Positions 8,159 to 16,981 of a stretch of 64,000 nucleotides of DNA are shown in pieces. Both the position numbers and the translations under genes were made by a program. The notes beneath the pieces were generated by a model that saw only the letters and a program-made list of their open reading frames with translations, had not been told where the DNA came from and made no database searches. Origin of the DNA: Yoonia sp035117555 (GTDB lineage Bacteria > Pseudomonadota > Alphaproteobacteria > Rhodobacterales > Rhodobacteraceae); contig NZ_JAYKPK010000007.1 of assembly GCF_035117555.1 (NCBI RefSeq), positions 167,948 through 231,947 of the forward strand, written 5' to 3'. Within the stretch, counting starts at the first letter, position 1; the number at the start of each line of letters is the position of its first letter.

Positions 8159-9130
8159 TTAATTGGCGCGATAGGCGTCCAGAACGGCAGCGCCCGCATC
8201 CCCCGCGCCGTCCAGCCATTCGGCGGCCATCGTTTCACCGATTTCGGCCAGACTTGCCGACAGGGCCTCTGACGGCTGCATGATCATCATGCCCGCCTCT
8301 TCCAGTGCGGCGATCTGGGTATCCGTCTCGGCGCGGGACATCTCCCAGCCGCGGGCCTCTGCCGCCTCGGCAGCGGCCAGCACGGCGGCGCGTTCATCGT
8401 CGGTCAGCGCGTCAAATGCCGCGGTGTTGACGAAAACCATATTCTTGGGCAGCCAGGCCTGCACGTCGATGAAATGGGTCGTGTAATCCCAGGCCTGCGA
8501 CGACACGCCGGTCGATGGCGATGTGATCATCGACGCCACGCGCCCGGTGCTGAATGCGGTGGGAATATCGCCCGCCTCGACCTGTGTCGGGATCATGCCC
8601 AAAAGCTGCGCCAGCCGTTCCGTCGCATTGTTATAGGCACGAAAGGTCACGCCCTGCAGTTGGGCAGGGTCTGTGACCTCTTCGCGCAGAAAGAACGACT
8701 GCCCCGGCCAAGGTACAGAGTAGAGCAGCGTCAGCCCCTGCGCCTCCAGCGCGCCCGCGACTTCATCGCGCGATGCGGCCCAAAGCGCCTCTGCGTCATC
8801 ATAGCTTGCGGCAAGAAACGGAATGCTGTCCACACCAAAGACCGGGTCTTCGTTGACAAGCTGCGACATCAGCACCTCGCCAATGGGCGCAAGGCCGCGC
8901 CGCACGGAATCCTTGATCTGGCCATGGGCAAACAGCGACCCGGCCGAATGGATCGTGATATCCAGCGATCCGCCCGTTGCCTCACGCACCTCATCGGCAA
9001 AGGCGGTGATGTTCTGGGTGTGAAAGACCGCATCGCCATAGGGCGTCGGCATGTCCCAACTGGTCTGCGCGAATGAAGGCGCGGCGGTGAGCGCGACAAT
9101 AAATCCTGCTGCGGCGAAACGATTGTTCAT
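8159..9130 (-). CDS. dctP: TRAP transporter substrate-binding protein (DctP family)
   Basis: A 323-residue periplasmic solute-binding protein. ATG 9130 (MNNRFAAAGFIVALTAAPSFA) has a GGAG site upstream and a clear signal peptide ending at FAQ. The mature protein contains TFRAYNNATERLAQLLGM and QVEAGDIPTAFSTG, which is the conserved TRAP region that includes the carboxylate-binding arginine. The substrate is unknown; a carboxylic acid is most likely. It heads a dctPQM operon and is divergent from the marR-peptide transporter cluster. Confidence 0.9.
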   Translation of the reverse strand: MNNRFAAAGFIVALTAAPSFAQTSWDMPTPYGDAVFHTQNITAFADEVREATGGSLDITIHSAGSLFAHGQIKDSVRRGLAPIGEVLMSQLVNEDPVFGVDSIPFLAASYDDAEALWAASRDEVAGALEAQGLTLLYSVPWPGQSFFLREEVTDPAQLQGVTFRAYNNATERLAQLLGMIPTQVEAGDIPTAFSTGRVASMITSPSTGVSSQAWDYTTHFIDVQAWLPKNMVFVNTAAFDALTDDERAAVLAAAEAAEARGWEMSRAETDTQIAALEEAGMMIMQPSEALSASLAEIGETMAAEWLDGAGDAGAAVLDAYRAN

Positions 9131-9434
9131 GCTGAACTCCTTCATTTTTCTGGTCTGACGCGATTTCAATGAAGTGTTCACAGCGCCCTAGCTATTCGTC
9201 AACACAAATTTCATACGCCCTCTCAGGCCGCTTTCGCAAAGCGGCCCATGGTTACAAGGGGACCAGAGACAAAAGATGACACCGCTTCCTTTGTCCAATG
9301 ACGCATTGTGCAATCCATTTAAGCATTGCCACAAATATCCGGCAGTTCCGGGCGGGTGAACGCGGAAAACGATGCGACAAGTGATTGACATCTTATCGAC
9401 ATAATGCTGACGTGGCGCGATTAAGGAGCCGCCT
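9131..9434. promoter_or_regulatory. Divergent intergenic region between dctP and marR
   Basis: A gene-free 304-bp region that must hold the promoters of the TRAP operon (leftward) and of the marR gene (rightward). A TTGACA hexamer at 9385-9390 is a possible -35 element for the rightward transcript, but I see no convincing -10 element at normal spacing. The AAGGAG at 9423-9428 serves the marR start. No strong operator palindrome was recognised. Confidence 0.4.
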
Positions 9435-9998
9435 ATGTCCCGTTCGCCGCAGACAGATCCCATGGTCATTCCATCGCATATGCGCCCGGTGCGCGATGTG
9501 GGGCCGATTGTGTCATCGTCGCATCTGGCCGAAGGTGGATCGCCGGGCATGTCAGAGGTTGAATATGGCCTGATCCTTGCCAGCCATGCCTTTGAACGCT
9601 GGATGGTCCGCTGCATGGCGGCGTCGGGCGTGCCCGGTCTGTCGCCGGTCGAGGTTCTGATCCTGCATTCGATCCGCCACCGCGACCGCGAGAAAAAGCT
9701 GGCTGACCTCTGTCTCGTCTTGGATATCGAAGATACGCATGTCGTGAATTACGCCATCAAGAAACTGCAGGCGGCGGGGCTTTTGACGACCGGTCGTGCG
9801 GCCAAGGAAAAGACCGTCCGCATCACCGAAGCCGGCGCAGAGGCCTGCGCGCGCTATGCCAAGATCCGCGAACGTCTTTTGGTGGACAGCACCGCCAATG
9901 CCCGCCCTTCGGAAGAAGCCCTGTCCGAGATTGCCGCCGTGCTGCGCTTTATGTCGGGTGCTTTCAATCAGGCGGCACGCTCTGCCGCGACACTTTAG
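9435..9998 (+). CDS. MarR-type winged-helix transcriptional regulator
   Basis: A 187-residue cytoplasmic regulator with a winged-helix core: LSPVEVLILHSIRHRDREKKLADLCLVLDIEDTHVV is the helix-turn-helix region and LLTTGRAAKEKTVRITEAG the wing. AAGGAG precedes the ATG. The stop is followed after one base by the ABC ATPase gene, so it is co-transcribed with the peptide transporter and M14 peptidase. It probably controls this operon, but the ligand is unknown. Confidence 0.85.
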   Translation: MSRSPQTDPMVIPSHMRPVRDVGPIVSSSHLAEGGSPGMSEVEYGLILASHAFERWMVRCMAASGVPGLSPVEVLILHSIRHRDREKKLADLCLVLDIEDTHVVNYAIKKLQAAGLLTTGRAAKEKTVRITEAGAEACARYAKIRERLLVDSTANARPSEEALSEIAAVLRFMSGAFNQAARSAATL

Positions 9999-9999
9999 G

Positions 10000-11838
10000 A
10001 TGAAGCCCTTGCTGACAGCGCCTGACGCCCTGCTGACCATTGATAACCTTTCCGTGTCCTTTGGGACCAGCCGCGTTGTGGACGGCTTAAGCCTTTCGGT
10101 CGCCCCGGGGCGGACATTGGCCGTTGTGGGCGAAAGCGGATCGGGAAAATCCGTGACATCAGCGGCGATCATGCGGCTGGCCGATGGCGCTGGCGCGACC
10201 TATGGCAGCGGGCGCATTCTGTTCCGCACCGGCGGCAGTGAGATTGACCTGTTGCAGCAATCGCAGGACCGGATGCGCAAGATCCGCGGCAAAGAGATCG
10301 CGATGATCTTTCAGGAACCGATGACATCGCTGAACCCCGTCTTCACCATCGGCGATCAGATTGCAGAAGTGCTGATGCTGCACGAAAATATGGATCGCCG
10401 CGCCGCCTGGGGCGAGGCCGCGCGCCTGCTTGATCTGGTGCGCTTGCCGGATGCCGGCACGATGGTGCGCCGCTATCCGCATCAACTGTCGGGCGGGATG
10501 CGCCAGCGGGTGATGATCGCCATGGCGCTGGCCTGCCGGCCCAAACTGCTGATCGCGGATGAACCGACAACGGCGCTGGATGTGACGATACAGGCGCAGG
10601 TTCTGACCATCATCAAAGAGCTTCAGGCCGAGCTTGGCATGGCGGTTCTGTTCATCACCCATGACATGGGGGTGGTGGCCGAAATGGCCGATGACGTGGT
10701 CGTCATGTGGAAAGGCCGCAAGGTCGAAGACGGGCCAGCGGCGCAGATCTTTGCCGCGCCCAAACATCCCTATACGCAGACCTTGCTGAACGCCGTGCCG
10801 CGACTGGGCAGCATGGGCGGGCGTGATCTGCCGCGCCGTGACCCGGTGATGATGCTGGACGGTGAAACCACCCGCATGGTTGGCGAAACCCGCGATCAGG
10901 ACACCGCCCGCTTTGACGCGGCACCGATCCTGTCGGTGCGCAATCTGTCCGTCAGCTTTGACGTGCGCAAGACCCTGCTTGGCCGGGTGACGCATCGCTG
11001 CAGCGCGGTGCAGCAGGTGTCGTTTGACATCCATCCGGGGGAAACTCTGGCGCTGGTTGGTGAATCCGGGTCCGGCAAATCCACCATCGGGCGCACCGTG
11101 CAGCAGTTGCAACTGCCGGTCGGCGGCGAGGTGTTCTGGGGCGGCAAGGCGATGTCGGCCATGGATCGCGCCGAGCGTCACCGGCTGCGGCAAGATGTGC
11201 AATATATCTTTCAGGATCCATTCGCCTCGCTCGACCCGCGCAAGACCGTGGGTTATTCGATTGCCGAACCGATCCGCACCCATAACCTGCTGGACGGCAG
11301 CGCGCGCATCAATCGCCGTGTTGCCGAATTGCTGGAACGTGTGGGGCTGGAGGCTGATCACGCCGAACGCTATCCGCATCAGTTTTCCGGCGGGCAGAGG
11401 CAGCGGGTCAGCATTGCGCGCGCGCTGGCCTCTGACCCCAAGCTGATCATCGCGGATGAGGCGCTGTCGGCGCTGGATGTGTCTATTCAGGCGCAGATCA
11501 TCAACCTGTTCATGGATCTGCAACAGGAACGCGGGCTGGCCTATCTGTTCATCAGCCATGATCTGGCCGTGGTCGAAAAGATGAGCCACCGGGTCGCCGT
11601 GCTGTATCTGGGTCAGATCATGGAACTGGGCAGCCGCAAGCAAGTGTTCGAGACGCCCACCCATCCCTATACCCGCCGTCTGCTGTCTGCGGTTCCGGTC
11701 GCTGACCCCGGCGCGCGGGCGAGCCGCCCCCGGATCGAGGGTGAGATTCCCTCGACAACCCGCGCCGTGGGGGATGAGCCGCAGGTTCTGCTGCGCCGGG
11801 AAATTGCCCCCGGCCATTTCGTCGCCATCGATCAATAA
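10000..11838 (+). CDS. Dual-domain peptide ABC transporter ATP-binding protein (DppD-DppF fusion)
   Basis: A 612-residue protein with two complete ABC ATPase domains. The first has GESGSGKSVTSAAIM, LSGGMRQRVMIAMAL and LLIADEPTTALD. The second has GESGSGKSTIGRTV, FSGGQRQRVSIARAL and LIIADEALSALD. Each is followed by the oligopeptide C-terminal extension (HPYTQTLLNAVPRLG; HPYTRRLLSAVPVADP). ATG 10000 lies one base after the marR stop; longer in-frame starts fall inside marR. It powers import by the adjacent DppBC-like permeases. In the second domain the usual Walker B DEP is DEA. Confidence 0.92.
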   Translation: MKPLLTAPDALLTIDNLSVSFGTSRVVDGLSLSVAPGRTLAVVGESGSGKSVTSAAIMRLADGAGATYGSGRILFRTGGSEIDLLQQSQDRMRKIRGKEIAMIFQEPMTSLNPVFTIGDQIAEVLMLHENMDRRAAWGEAARLLDLVRLPDAGTMVRRYPHQLSGGMRQRVMIAMALACRPKLLIADEPTTALDVTIQAQVLTIIKELQAELGMAVLFITHDMGVVAEMADDVVVMWKGRKVEDGPAAQIFAAPKHPYTQTLLNAVPRLGSMGGRDLPRRDPVMMLDGETTRMVGETRDQDTARFDAAPILSVRNLSVSFDVRKTLLGRVTHRCSAVQQVSFDIHPGETLALVGESGSGKSTIGRTVQQLQLPVGGEVFWGGKAMSAMDRAERHRLRQDVQYIFQDPFASLDPRKTVGYSIAEPIRTHNLLDGSARINRRVAELLERVGLEADHAERYPHQFSGGQRQRVSIARALASDPKLIIADEALSALDVSIQAQIINLFMDLQQERGLAYLFISHDLAVVEKMSHRVAVLYLGQIMELGSRKQVFETPTHPYTRRLLSAVPVADPGARASRPRIEGEIPSTTRAVGDEPQVLLRREIAPGHFVAIDQ

Positions 11839-11859
11839 CATCAACCGACAGGAGAGATC

Positions 11860-13380
11860 ATGAGGAAAACCAAAGGAATAACCGCAGCCCTGCTTGCGCT
11901 GACGCTTGGCGCGATGCCGTTGCACGCGCAGGAAGGCAAGCTGACTGTCTCATCCCCGCAAGACCCGGGCAGCTGGGACCCGATTGATACCTTTCTGGTC
12001 AACTGGGCATCGGTCGCGACCAATATGTTCGACGGCCTGACCTATCGCAACGAAGATCTTGAACTGGTGCCGGGTCTCGCCACGGCATGGGAAGAACTCG
12101 ACGATGGCACCCGCATCCGTTTCACCCTGCGTGAAGGCGTCACCTTCCACAATGGCGAGCCGTTCAACGCCGAAGCTGTCCGTTTCACCTTTGAGCGCCT
12201 TCTGGGCGAGGATGGCGCAGCCGGGCCGCAGCGGTCGAATTATACCGCCATCGAGCGGGTCGAGGTGATCGACGATTTCACCGTCGATTTCCATCTGTCC
12301 GCGCCCGATCCGGTGCTGCTGACCAAGCTGGCCGCCTATGGCGGGATGATCGTGCCGCCGCAATATTTTGCGGAACATGGCGATGATTATTTCAACGTGA
12401 ACCCGGTCGGCACCGGCCCGTTCCGGTTCGTGTCTTACGAACCGCGCGTGGGCATCAGCATGGAAGCCTATGAAGATCACTGGAACGGCGCGCCCGCGCT
12501 GGCCGAACTGGAATTCCGCTTTATCACCGAACCGTCCACCGCCCTTGCAGAACTGCAATCAGGTGGCGTCGATCTGGTGATCCCGCCGACCATCCCGATC
12601 GGCATGATCCCGACGATCGAAGCTGACCCGAACCTGACGCTGGTTTCCCGCCCCGGCCCGACTGTTTATTCTCTGCGCTTTAACACGCAGGACGGGATCA
12701 CTGCGGATGAACGCGTGCGCCGCGCCCTGATCATGGCCGTCGACCGCGAGGCGATTGTCGACTCCGTTCTTGGCGGACAGGCATCGGTGATCGCGTCGCT
12801 GCAAGGGCCGTTGTCCTTTGGCTATGACGAAGCCCTTGCGCCACTGCCCTACGATCCCGAAGCCGCACGCGCGCTGCTGGACGAGGCCGGTGTGCCACAG
12901 GGTGCGACCGTGCAGATCGACATCCGTGGCAATGAACCGACCTTTAACGAGGTGGTGCAGGCCGTGGGCGCCTATCTGTCGATGGTGGGCGTCACCGCAA
13001 CGATCCAGCCCTATGAAACCAACGTGCTGCTGAACGACATCATCCCGCAGGGTAAAACCGGTGAGATGTTCCAGCAAAGCTGGGGCGGCTGGACGCTGGA
13101 TTACGACAATACCGCCTATTCCATGTATCACACCGGCGAAAACTGGAACCCCTATGACAGCGATGCAGAGCTTGACGCCTTGCTGGAAAGCCAGCGCCCG
13201 CTGACCGACCGGGACGCGCGCGAGCAGATCCTGCAAGAGATCGCCGCCTATACTGCCGAACGTGCGCTGGAAATGCCGCTTTATAACCTGAATGCCATCT
13301 ATGGCGTCAGCAACCGCGTGCAGAACTTCATCGCCCCGCCTGACAGCCGCCTGCGGCTTGACCGGGTGACGGTGCAATAA
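11860..13380 (+). CDS. Peptide ABC transporter substrate-binding protein (family 5)
   Basis: A 506-residue periplasmic binding protein of the OppA/DppA/NikA class. The signal peptide is MRKTKGITAALLALTLGAMPLHA. Family markers include LATAWEELDDGTRIRFTLRE, VTFHNGEPFNAEAVRFTFER and NPVGTGPFRFVSYEP. GGAGAG lies six bases before the ATG. It captures peptides or other nitrogenous solutes for the transporter encoded around it. A hairpin follows the gene before the permease gene, which would favour excess production of this component. Confidence 0.92.
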   Translation: MRKTKGITAALLALTLGAMPLHAQEGKLTVSSPQDPGSWDPIDTFLVNWASVATNMFDGLTYRNEDLELVPGLATAWEELDDGTRIRFTLREGVTFHNGEPFNAEAVRFTFERLLGEDGAAGPQRSNYTAIERVEVIDDFTVDFHLSAPDPVLLTKLAAYGGMIVPPQYFAEHGDDYFNVNPVGTGPFRFVSYEPRVGISMEAYEDHWNGAPALAELEFRFITEPSTALAELQSGGVDLVIPPTIPIGMIPTIEADPNLTLVSRPGPTVYSLRFNTQDGITADERVRRALIMAVDREAIVDSVLGGQASVIASLQGPLSFGYDEALAPLPYDPEAARALLDEAGVPQGATVQIDIRGNEPTFNEVVQAVGAYLSMVGVTATIQPYETNVLLNDIIPQGKTGEMFQQSWGGWTLDYDNTAYSMYHTGENWNPYDSDAELDALLESQRPLTDRDAREQILQEIAAYTAERALEMPLYNLNAIYGVSNRVQNFIAPPDSRLRLDRVTVQ

Positions 13381-13386
13381 CACAGC

Positions 13387-13410
13387 GCGGGGGCCGGTTG
13401 CGGCCCCCGC
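13387..13410 (+). promoter_or_regulatory. Intercistronic GC-rich hairpin
   Basis: A perfect 10-bp inverted repeat, GCGGGGGCCG (13387-13396) and CGGCCCCCGC (13401-13410), with a GTTG loop. It sits between the binding-protein stop (13380) and the permease ATG (13430). It lacks a U-tract, so it is more likely to stabilise the upstream message or reduce read-through than to end the operon. Confidence 0.65.
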
Positions 13411-13429
13411 CACAAGCAAAGGATGCAGA

Positions 13430-14353
13430 ATGGTTGGCTTTTTGATCAAGCGGTTGTTACAGGCGGTTTTCGTCGTCGTGGCGGTGACATTGATCGTCGC
13501 CTTCGCCATTCGCATGACGGGTGATCCGGCGCTGATGCTGACAGCCGGGTCATCCAACGTGACAGAGGCTGATCTGCTGCGCATCCGCGAAGGGCTGGGC
13601 CTGAACCAGCCGTTCTATGTGCAATATCTGCAGTCACTGTCGGGGCTGTTCACGCTGGATTTCGGGCGCAGCTTCATGGGCGGCACGCCAGTGTCGCAGC
13701 TGATCGCAGGGGCTTTGCCCGCGACACTGATGCTGGCTTTCGCGTCGATGGCTGTGTCCATCTTGCTGTCGATCCCGCTGGGCATTCACGCGGCAGTGTC
13801 GCAGGGGCGGTGGCCGGATCAGATGATCCGTATCCTGTCGCTGGTCGGGCTATCCTTTCCGAATTTCTGGCTGGCGACGATGCTGGTGCTGCTGTTCTCG
13901 ATCACCCTGCGCTGGTTGCCGCCCAGCGGCATGAACGGCTTTGCGACCTTTATCATGCCTGCGGTCACTATGGGGATCATCCTGACGGCGACGAATGTGC
14001 GTCTGGTGCGAACATCCATGCTGGAAACCTTGCAGGCGCAATATATCACTGTCGCCCGCGCCAAGGGATTGAGCGAAAGCAAAGTGCTTTACAAACACGC
14101 CCTGCGCAATTGCGCGATTCCGCTGGTCACCTTCCTTGGGCTGCAATTCGGCGGTCTGCTGGGCGGGATTGTGGTGGTCGAGCGGGTGTTCAACTGGCCC
14201 GGCATGGGGTCACTTGCCTTTGATGCGGTGGCGTCGCGGGATTATCCCGTATTGCAGGCGGTGATCATGATCCTGTCCCTGATGATCGTTGCCGTGAACC
14301 TTCTGGTCGATGTCGCCTATGGGCTGATCGATCCGCGTATCCGAACGGAGTAG
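13430..14353 (+). CDS. Peptide ABC transporter permease (DppB type)
   Basis: A 307-residue inner-membrane protein with six hydrophobic segments. The EAA loop YITVARAKGLSESKVLYKHA and the C-terminal FNWPGMGSLAFDAVASRDYP segment are typical of DppB/OppB. It forms the heterodimeric channel with the following DppC-type permease, which starts three bases after its stop. Confidence 0.92.
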   Translation: MVGFLIKRLLQAVFVVVAVTLIVAFAIRMTGDPALMLTAGSSNVTEADLLRIREGLGLNQPFYVQYLQSLSGLFTLDFGRSFMGGTPVSQLIAGALPATLMLAFASMAVSILLSIPLGIHAAVSQGRWPDQMIRILSLVGLSFPNFWLATMLVLLFSITLRWLPPSGMNGFATFIMPAVTMGIILTATNVRLVRTSMLETLQAQYITVARAKGLSESKVLYKHALRNCAIPLVTFLGLQFGGLLGGIVVVERVFNWPGMGSLAFDAVASRDYPVLQAVIMILSLMIVAVNLLVDVAYGLIDPRIRTE

Positions 14354-14356
14354 ACC

Positions 14357-15208
14357 ATGGCCAAATCGCAAACCCGCAGCAATATGCGCTTCGGCAGTCT
14401 TGAATTCATCCTTGGGGCCGGATTGGTCGCGCTTATCGCGCTGACGGTGCTGTTTTCGGATGTCCTGTTCCCCGGCATGGCAGGAGAGATCAACCTGACC
14501 GCGCGCCTGTTGCCGCCGTTTCAGGAGGCCGGGCATATCTTTGGCACCGATGCCCTTGGCCGCGACGTGCTGGCGCGGGTTGCTGCGGGGGGCTGGATCT
14601 CGCTTCAGGTGGGGTTTGTCTCGGTGCTGGGATCGGTGGTGATCGGGGTCACGATGGGGCTGATTGCCGGCTATTACCGCGGCATCTGGGATATCATCGT
14701 CATGCGCTTTGCCGATGTGCAACTGGCGCTGCCTTTCATCCTGCTGGCGATCACCTTTATCGCGATTCTGGGCGGCAGTCTGCGCAACACCATCATCCTG
14801 CTGATCGTGTCGCAATGGGTGCAATATGCGCGGCTGGTGCGCGGTTTGGTGCTGTCCTTGCGGGACCGGGAATTCATCCTGTCGGCGCGCGCCATCGGTG
14901 TCGCGGACCGTAACATCATCCTGAGCCATCTGTTGCCGAACCTGATGGGGCCGATTGTCGTTCTGATGACGCTGAACGTGGCCAATAACATCCTGCTGGA
15001 AAGCAGCCTGACGTTTCTGGGCCTTGGCGTTGACCCGTCGATCCCCAGCTGGGGCGGGATGCTGGCGGAAGGGCGCACCTATCTGCAAACGGCCTGGTGG
15101 GTCAGCGTCTTTCCAGGGCTGGCGATTTTGCTGACAGTGCTTGGCCTGAACCTGCTGGGTGACTGGCTGCGGGACAGCCTTGACCCAACCGGACGGGTGG
15201 GGCGATGA
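14357..15208 (+). CDS. Peptide ABC transporter permease (DppC type)
   Basis: A 283-residue inner-membrane permease. It has the DppC signature FGTDALGRDVLARV (here IFGTDALGRDV), the EAA loop FILSARAIGVADRNIILSH and LTFLGLGVDPSIPSWGGML. Its stop overlaps the ATG of the peptidase gene by four bases, which ties uptake to peptide cleavage. Confidence 0.92.
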   Translation: MAKSQTRSNMRFGSLEFILGAGLVALIALTVLFSDVLFPGMAGEINLTARLLPPFQEAGHIFGTDALGRDVLARVAAGGWISLQVGFVSVLGSVVIGVTMGLIAGYYRGIWDIIVMRFADVQLALPFILLAITFIAILGGSLRNTIILLIVSQWVQYARLVRGLVLSLRDREFILSARAIGVADRNIILSHLLPNLMGPIVVLMTLNVANNILLESSLTFLGLGVDPSIPSWGGMLAEGRTYLQTAWWVSVFPGLAILLTVLGLNLLGDWLRDSLDPTGRVGR

Positions 15209-16896
15209 GATATTCACAGACCTTCCCGCGCACATTGGACAATCTGGATTTTACCCCTGGCACGCAGGTCGAAATCTGGACCTTCGACGATGTCTTTGCC
15301 CGCCGCGCGGCCGAGGCGCGACTGGCCGCGAAAGATGTCCAGGCCCGCATCCGCAGCGCGCTGAAACCTTTGCTGCATTTCTTTGTGGAAGATGTGGCGC
15401 TGGACGGGCTGACGGCGGTCGATGTGTCCTATCCCGTCCATCCCGAAGCACCCGCAAACCGTTTTTTGCTGGAGGCCTATCCCCTGCCCGCCCTGTTGCC
15501 GGGTGTCGGGGTCAGTTTCCGGCCCGGCGGGGAAGCCGCCTATCAGGTCACGCTGCATTATGGCGCGCGGCAGGAAATGCATCATGTTTTTGCGCCCAAC
15601 CGCCTGCATCAGGATGCGACAGGCGGGCTGGTGCTGTCGCCGACTGGCTGGCTGCGCAGCGCGGAAACCGACACAAGGATCGAAACGGATGTCGAGGCTG
15701 TGTTCGCAGCGGCGCTTGCCGCAGTGGCAGGCCATGACTGGGACAAGGCCGAGCCGTTCTTTGAAGAACTGAACATCCATGTGACGCTGCCGATGCAGGA
15801 CCTGCCGCTGCCCTGCGGCGATGAGGTGATCAGCCTGCGCGAAGCGATGCATGAGGATCTGTATTTCTCGGTTCTGGAACATTTTCAGATCAGAACCGGC
15901 CGCCAGATCGGTGCCCGCGATCTGCGGCCCGGCCAGATCGTGCCAGAGGTTGTCGCAGGCCCTGACGTCACCTTGCGCGTGGAAACCCGCGCATTCAACA
16001 TCACCCCGCCCGCCGCAAAACCGCGCCAGCCGCTGGATCAGGCGCAGGCACCGCTGTGCCCCTTGCAGGTGGCGGGTGAACTAGCGGCCTTGGGTGGCAC
16101 AGGTTTTACCGCCGGGTCCCGCAGCAACCGCGCGGTGCAGGCCCGGCACCTGCCCGGTGCCGGGCGCGCCGTGATGATCAGCGCAGGTCAACACGCCAAT
16201 GAAACCACAGGCGTGGTGGGCGCGCTGCGCGCGGCGCAACGGCTGGCGCAACAAGGCGCGGCTTTCACCATATCGCCGCTGGAAAACCCTGATGGCTATG
16301 CCCTGCACCAGCGGCTGATCGACGCCAATCCACGGCATATGCACCATGCTGCACGCTACACCGCCTTGGGCGATGATCTTGAATATCGCAGCGCCGATAT
16401 GCCGGGCGAAAAAGCGATCCGCACGCAGGCCGAGCAATTGTCGGGCGCTGTGCTGCATCTCAACCTGCATGGCTATCCGGCGCATGAATGGATCCGGCCG
16501 TTTTCAGGCTATGTGCCGCGTGGCTTTGCGCTTTGGACCCTGCCCAAGGGGTTTTTCCTGATTTTCCGCCACCACCCCGGCTGGGAAGCCGCGACCGAGG
16601 TTTTGGCAGATCGCGTCACAAAGCATTTGGCCGATGTGCCGGGTCTGATCCTGCAGAACCGCGCCCAGATCAGGCTTTATGAAATCCACGCGGGTGAAAC
16701 CGGGTTCCGGATGATCAACGGCTTTCCCTGTCTGATCTCGACCGACGACCGGCATGCGGTGCCGCTGACCCTGATTACCGAGGCGGTGGATGAAACCATC
16801 TATGGCAGCGCGTTCCGGATGGCGCATGAGGCGCAGATGCAGACCGTGCTTGCGGCGCGGTGGGCCTTGCAGGATCTGGATCTGCCGGTGGTTTGA
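15205..16896 (+). CDS. Peptidase M14 family metallocarboxypeptidase
   Basis: A 563-residue predicted zinc peptidase. The zinc-ligand motif HANE (H330, E333) and a third ligand H422 in LHLNLHGY are visible, with ENPDGYALHQRL between them. A C-terminal FPCLISTDDRHAVPLTLITEAVDETI segment probably holds the catalytic glutamate. There is no signal peptide, so it should be cytoplasmic. The ATG overlaps the permease stop, so it is the last gene of the peptide-uptake operon and probably degrades or trims what the transporter brings in. The roughly 300-residue N-terminal part has no domain I recognise. Confidence 0.85.
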   Translation: MRYSQTFPRTLDNLDFTPGTQVEIWTFDDVFARRAAEARLAAKDVQARIRSALKPLLHFFVEDVALDGLTAVDVSYPVHPEAPANRFLLEAYPLPALLPGVGVSFRPGGEAAYQVTLHYGARQEMHHVFAPNRLHQDATGGLVLSPTGWLRSAETDTRIETDVEAVFAAALAAVAGHDWDKAEPFFEELNIHVTLPMQDLPLPCGDEVISLREAMHEDLYFSVLEHFQIRTGRQIGARDLRPGQIVPEVVAGPDVTLRVETRAFNITPPAAKPRQPLDQAQAPLCPLQVAGELAALGGTGFTAGSRSNRAVQARHLPGAGRAVMISAGQHANETTGVVGALRAAQRLAQQGAAFTISPLENPDGYALHQRLIDANPRHMHHAARYTALGDDLEYRSADMPGEKAIRTQAEQLSGAVLHLNLHGYPAHEWIRPFSGYVPRGFALWTLPKGFFLIFRHHPGWEAATEVLADRVTKHLADVPGLILQNRAQIRLYEIHAGETGFRMINGFPCLISTDDRHAVPLTLITEAVDETIYGSAFRMAHEAQMQTVLAARWALQDLDLPVV

Positions 16897-16967
16897 GAAC
16901 GGTTGTCGCAATATTGCCCATAGCGATTTCCCCTTAACACGTTGATATGAAAGTACGAATATAGAAG

Positions 16968-16981
16968 TTGCCAATTGGCAA
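16968..16981. repeat. 14-bp perfect palindrome next to parB 3' end
   Basis: TTGCCAATTGGCAA lies directly after the parB stop codon (16982-16984) in the 85-bp convergent gap. It does not match the canonical chromosomal parS. A few perfect 14-mers are expected by chance in 64 kb, so its value is only positional. Confidence 0.35.

Noticed and set aside
10159..11925. Long open frame of 588 codons antisense to the dual ATPase gene
   Set aside because: The sense strand encodes an unmistakable double ABC ATPase; the antisense frame is a by-product of GC-rich codon bias with low-complexity His/Gln/Arg composition.
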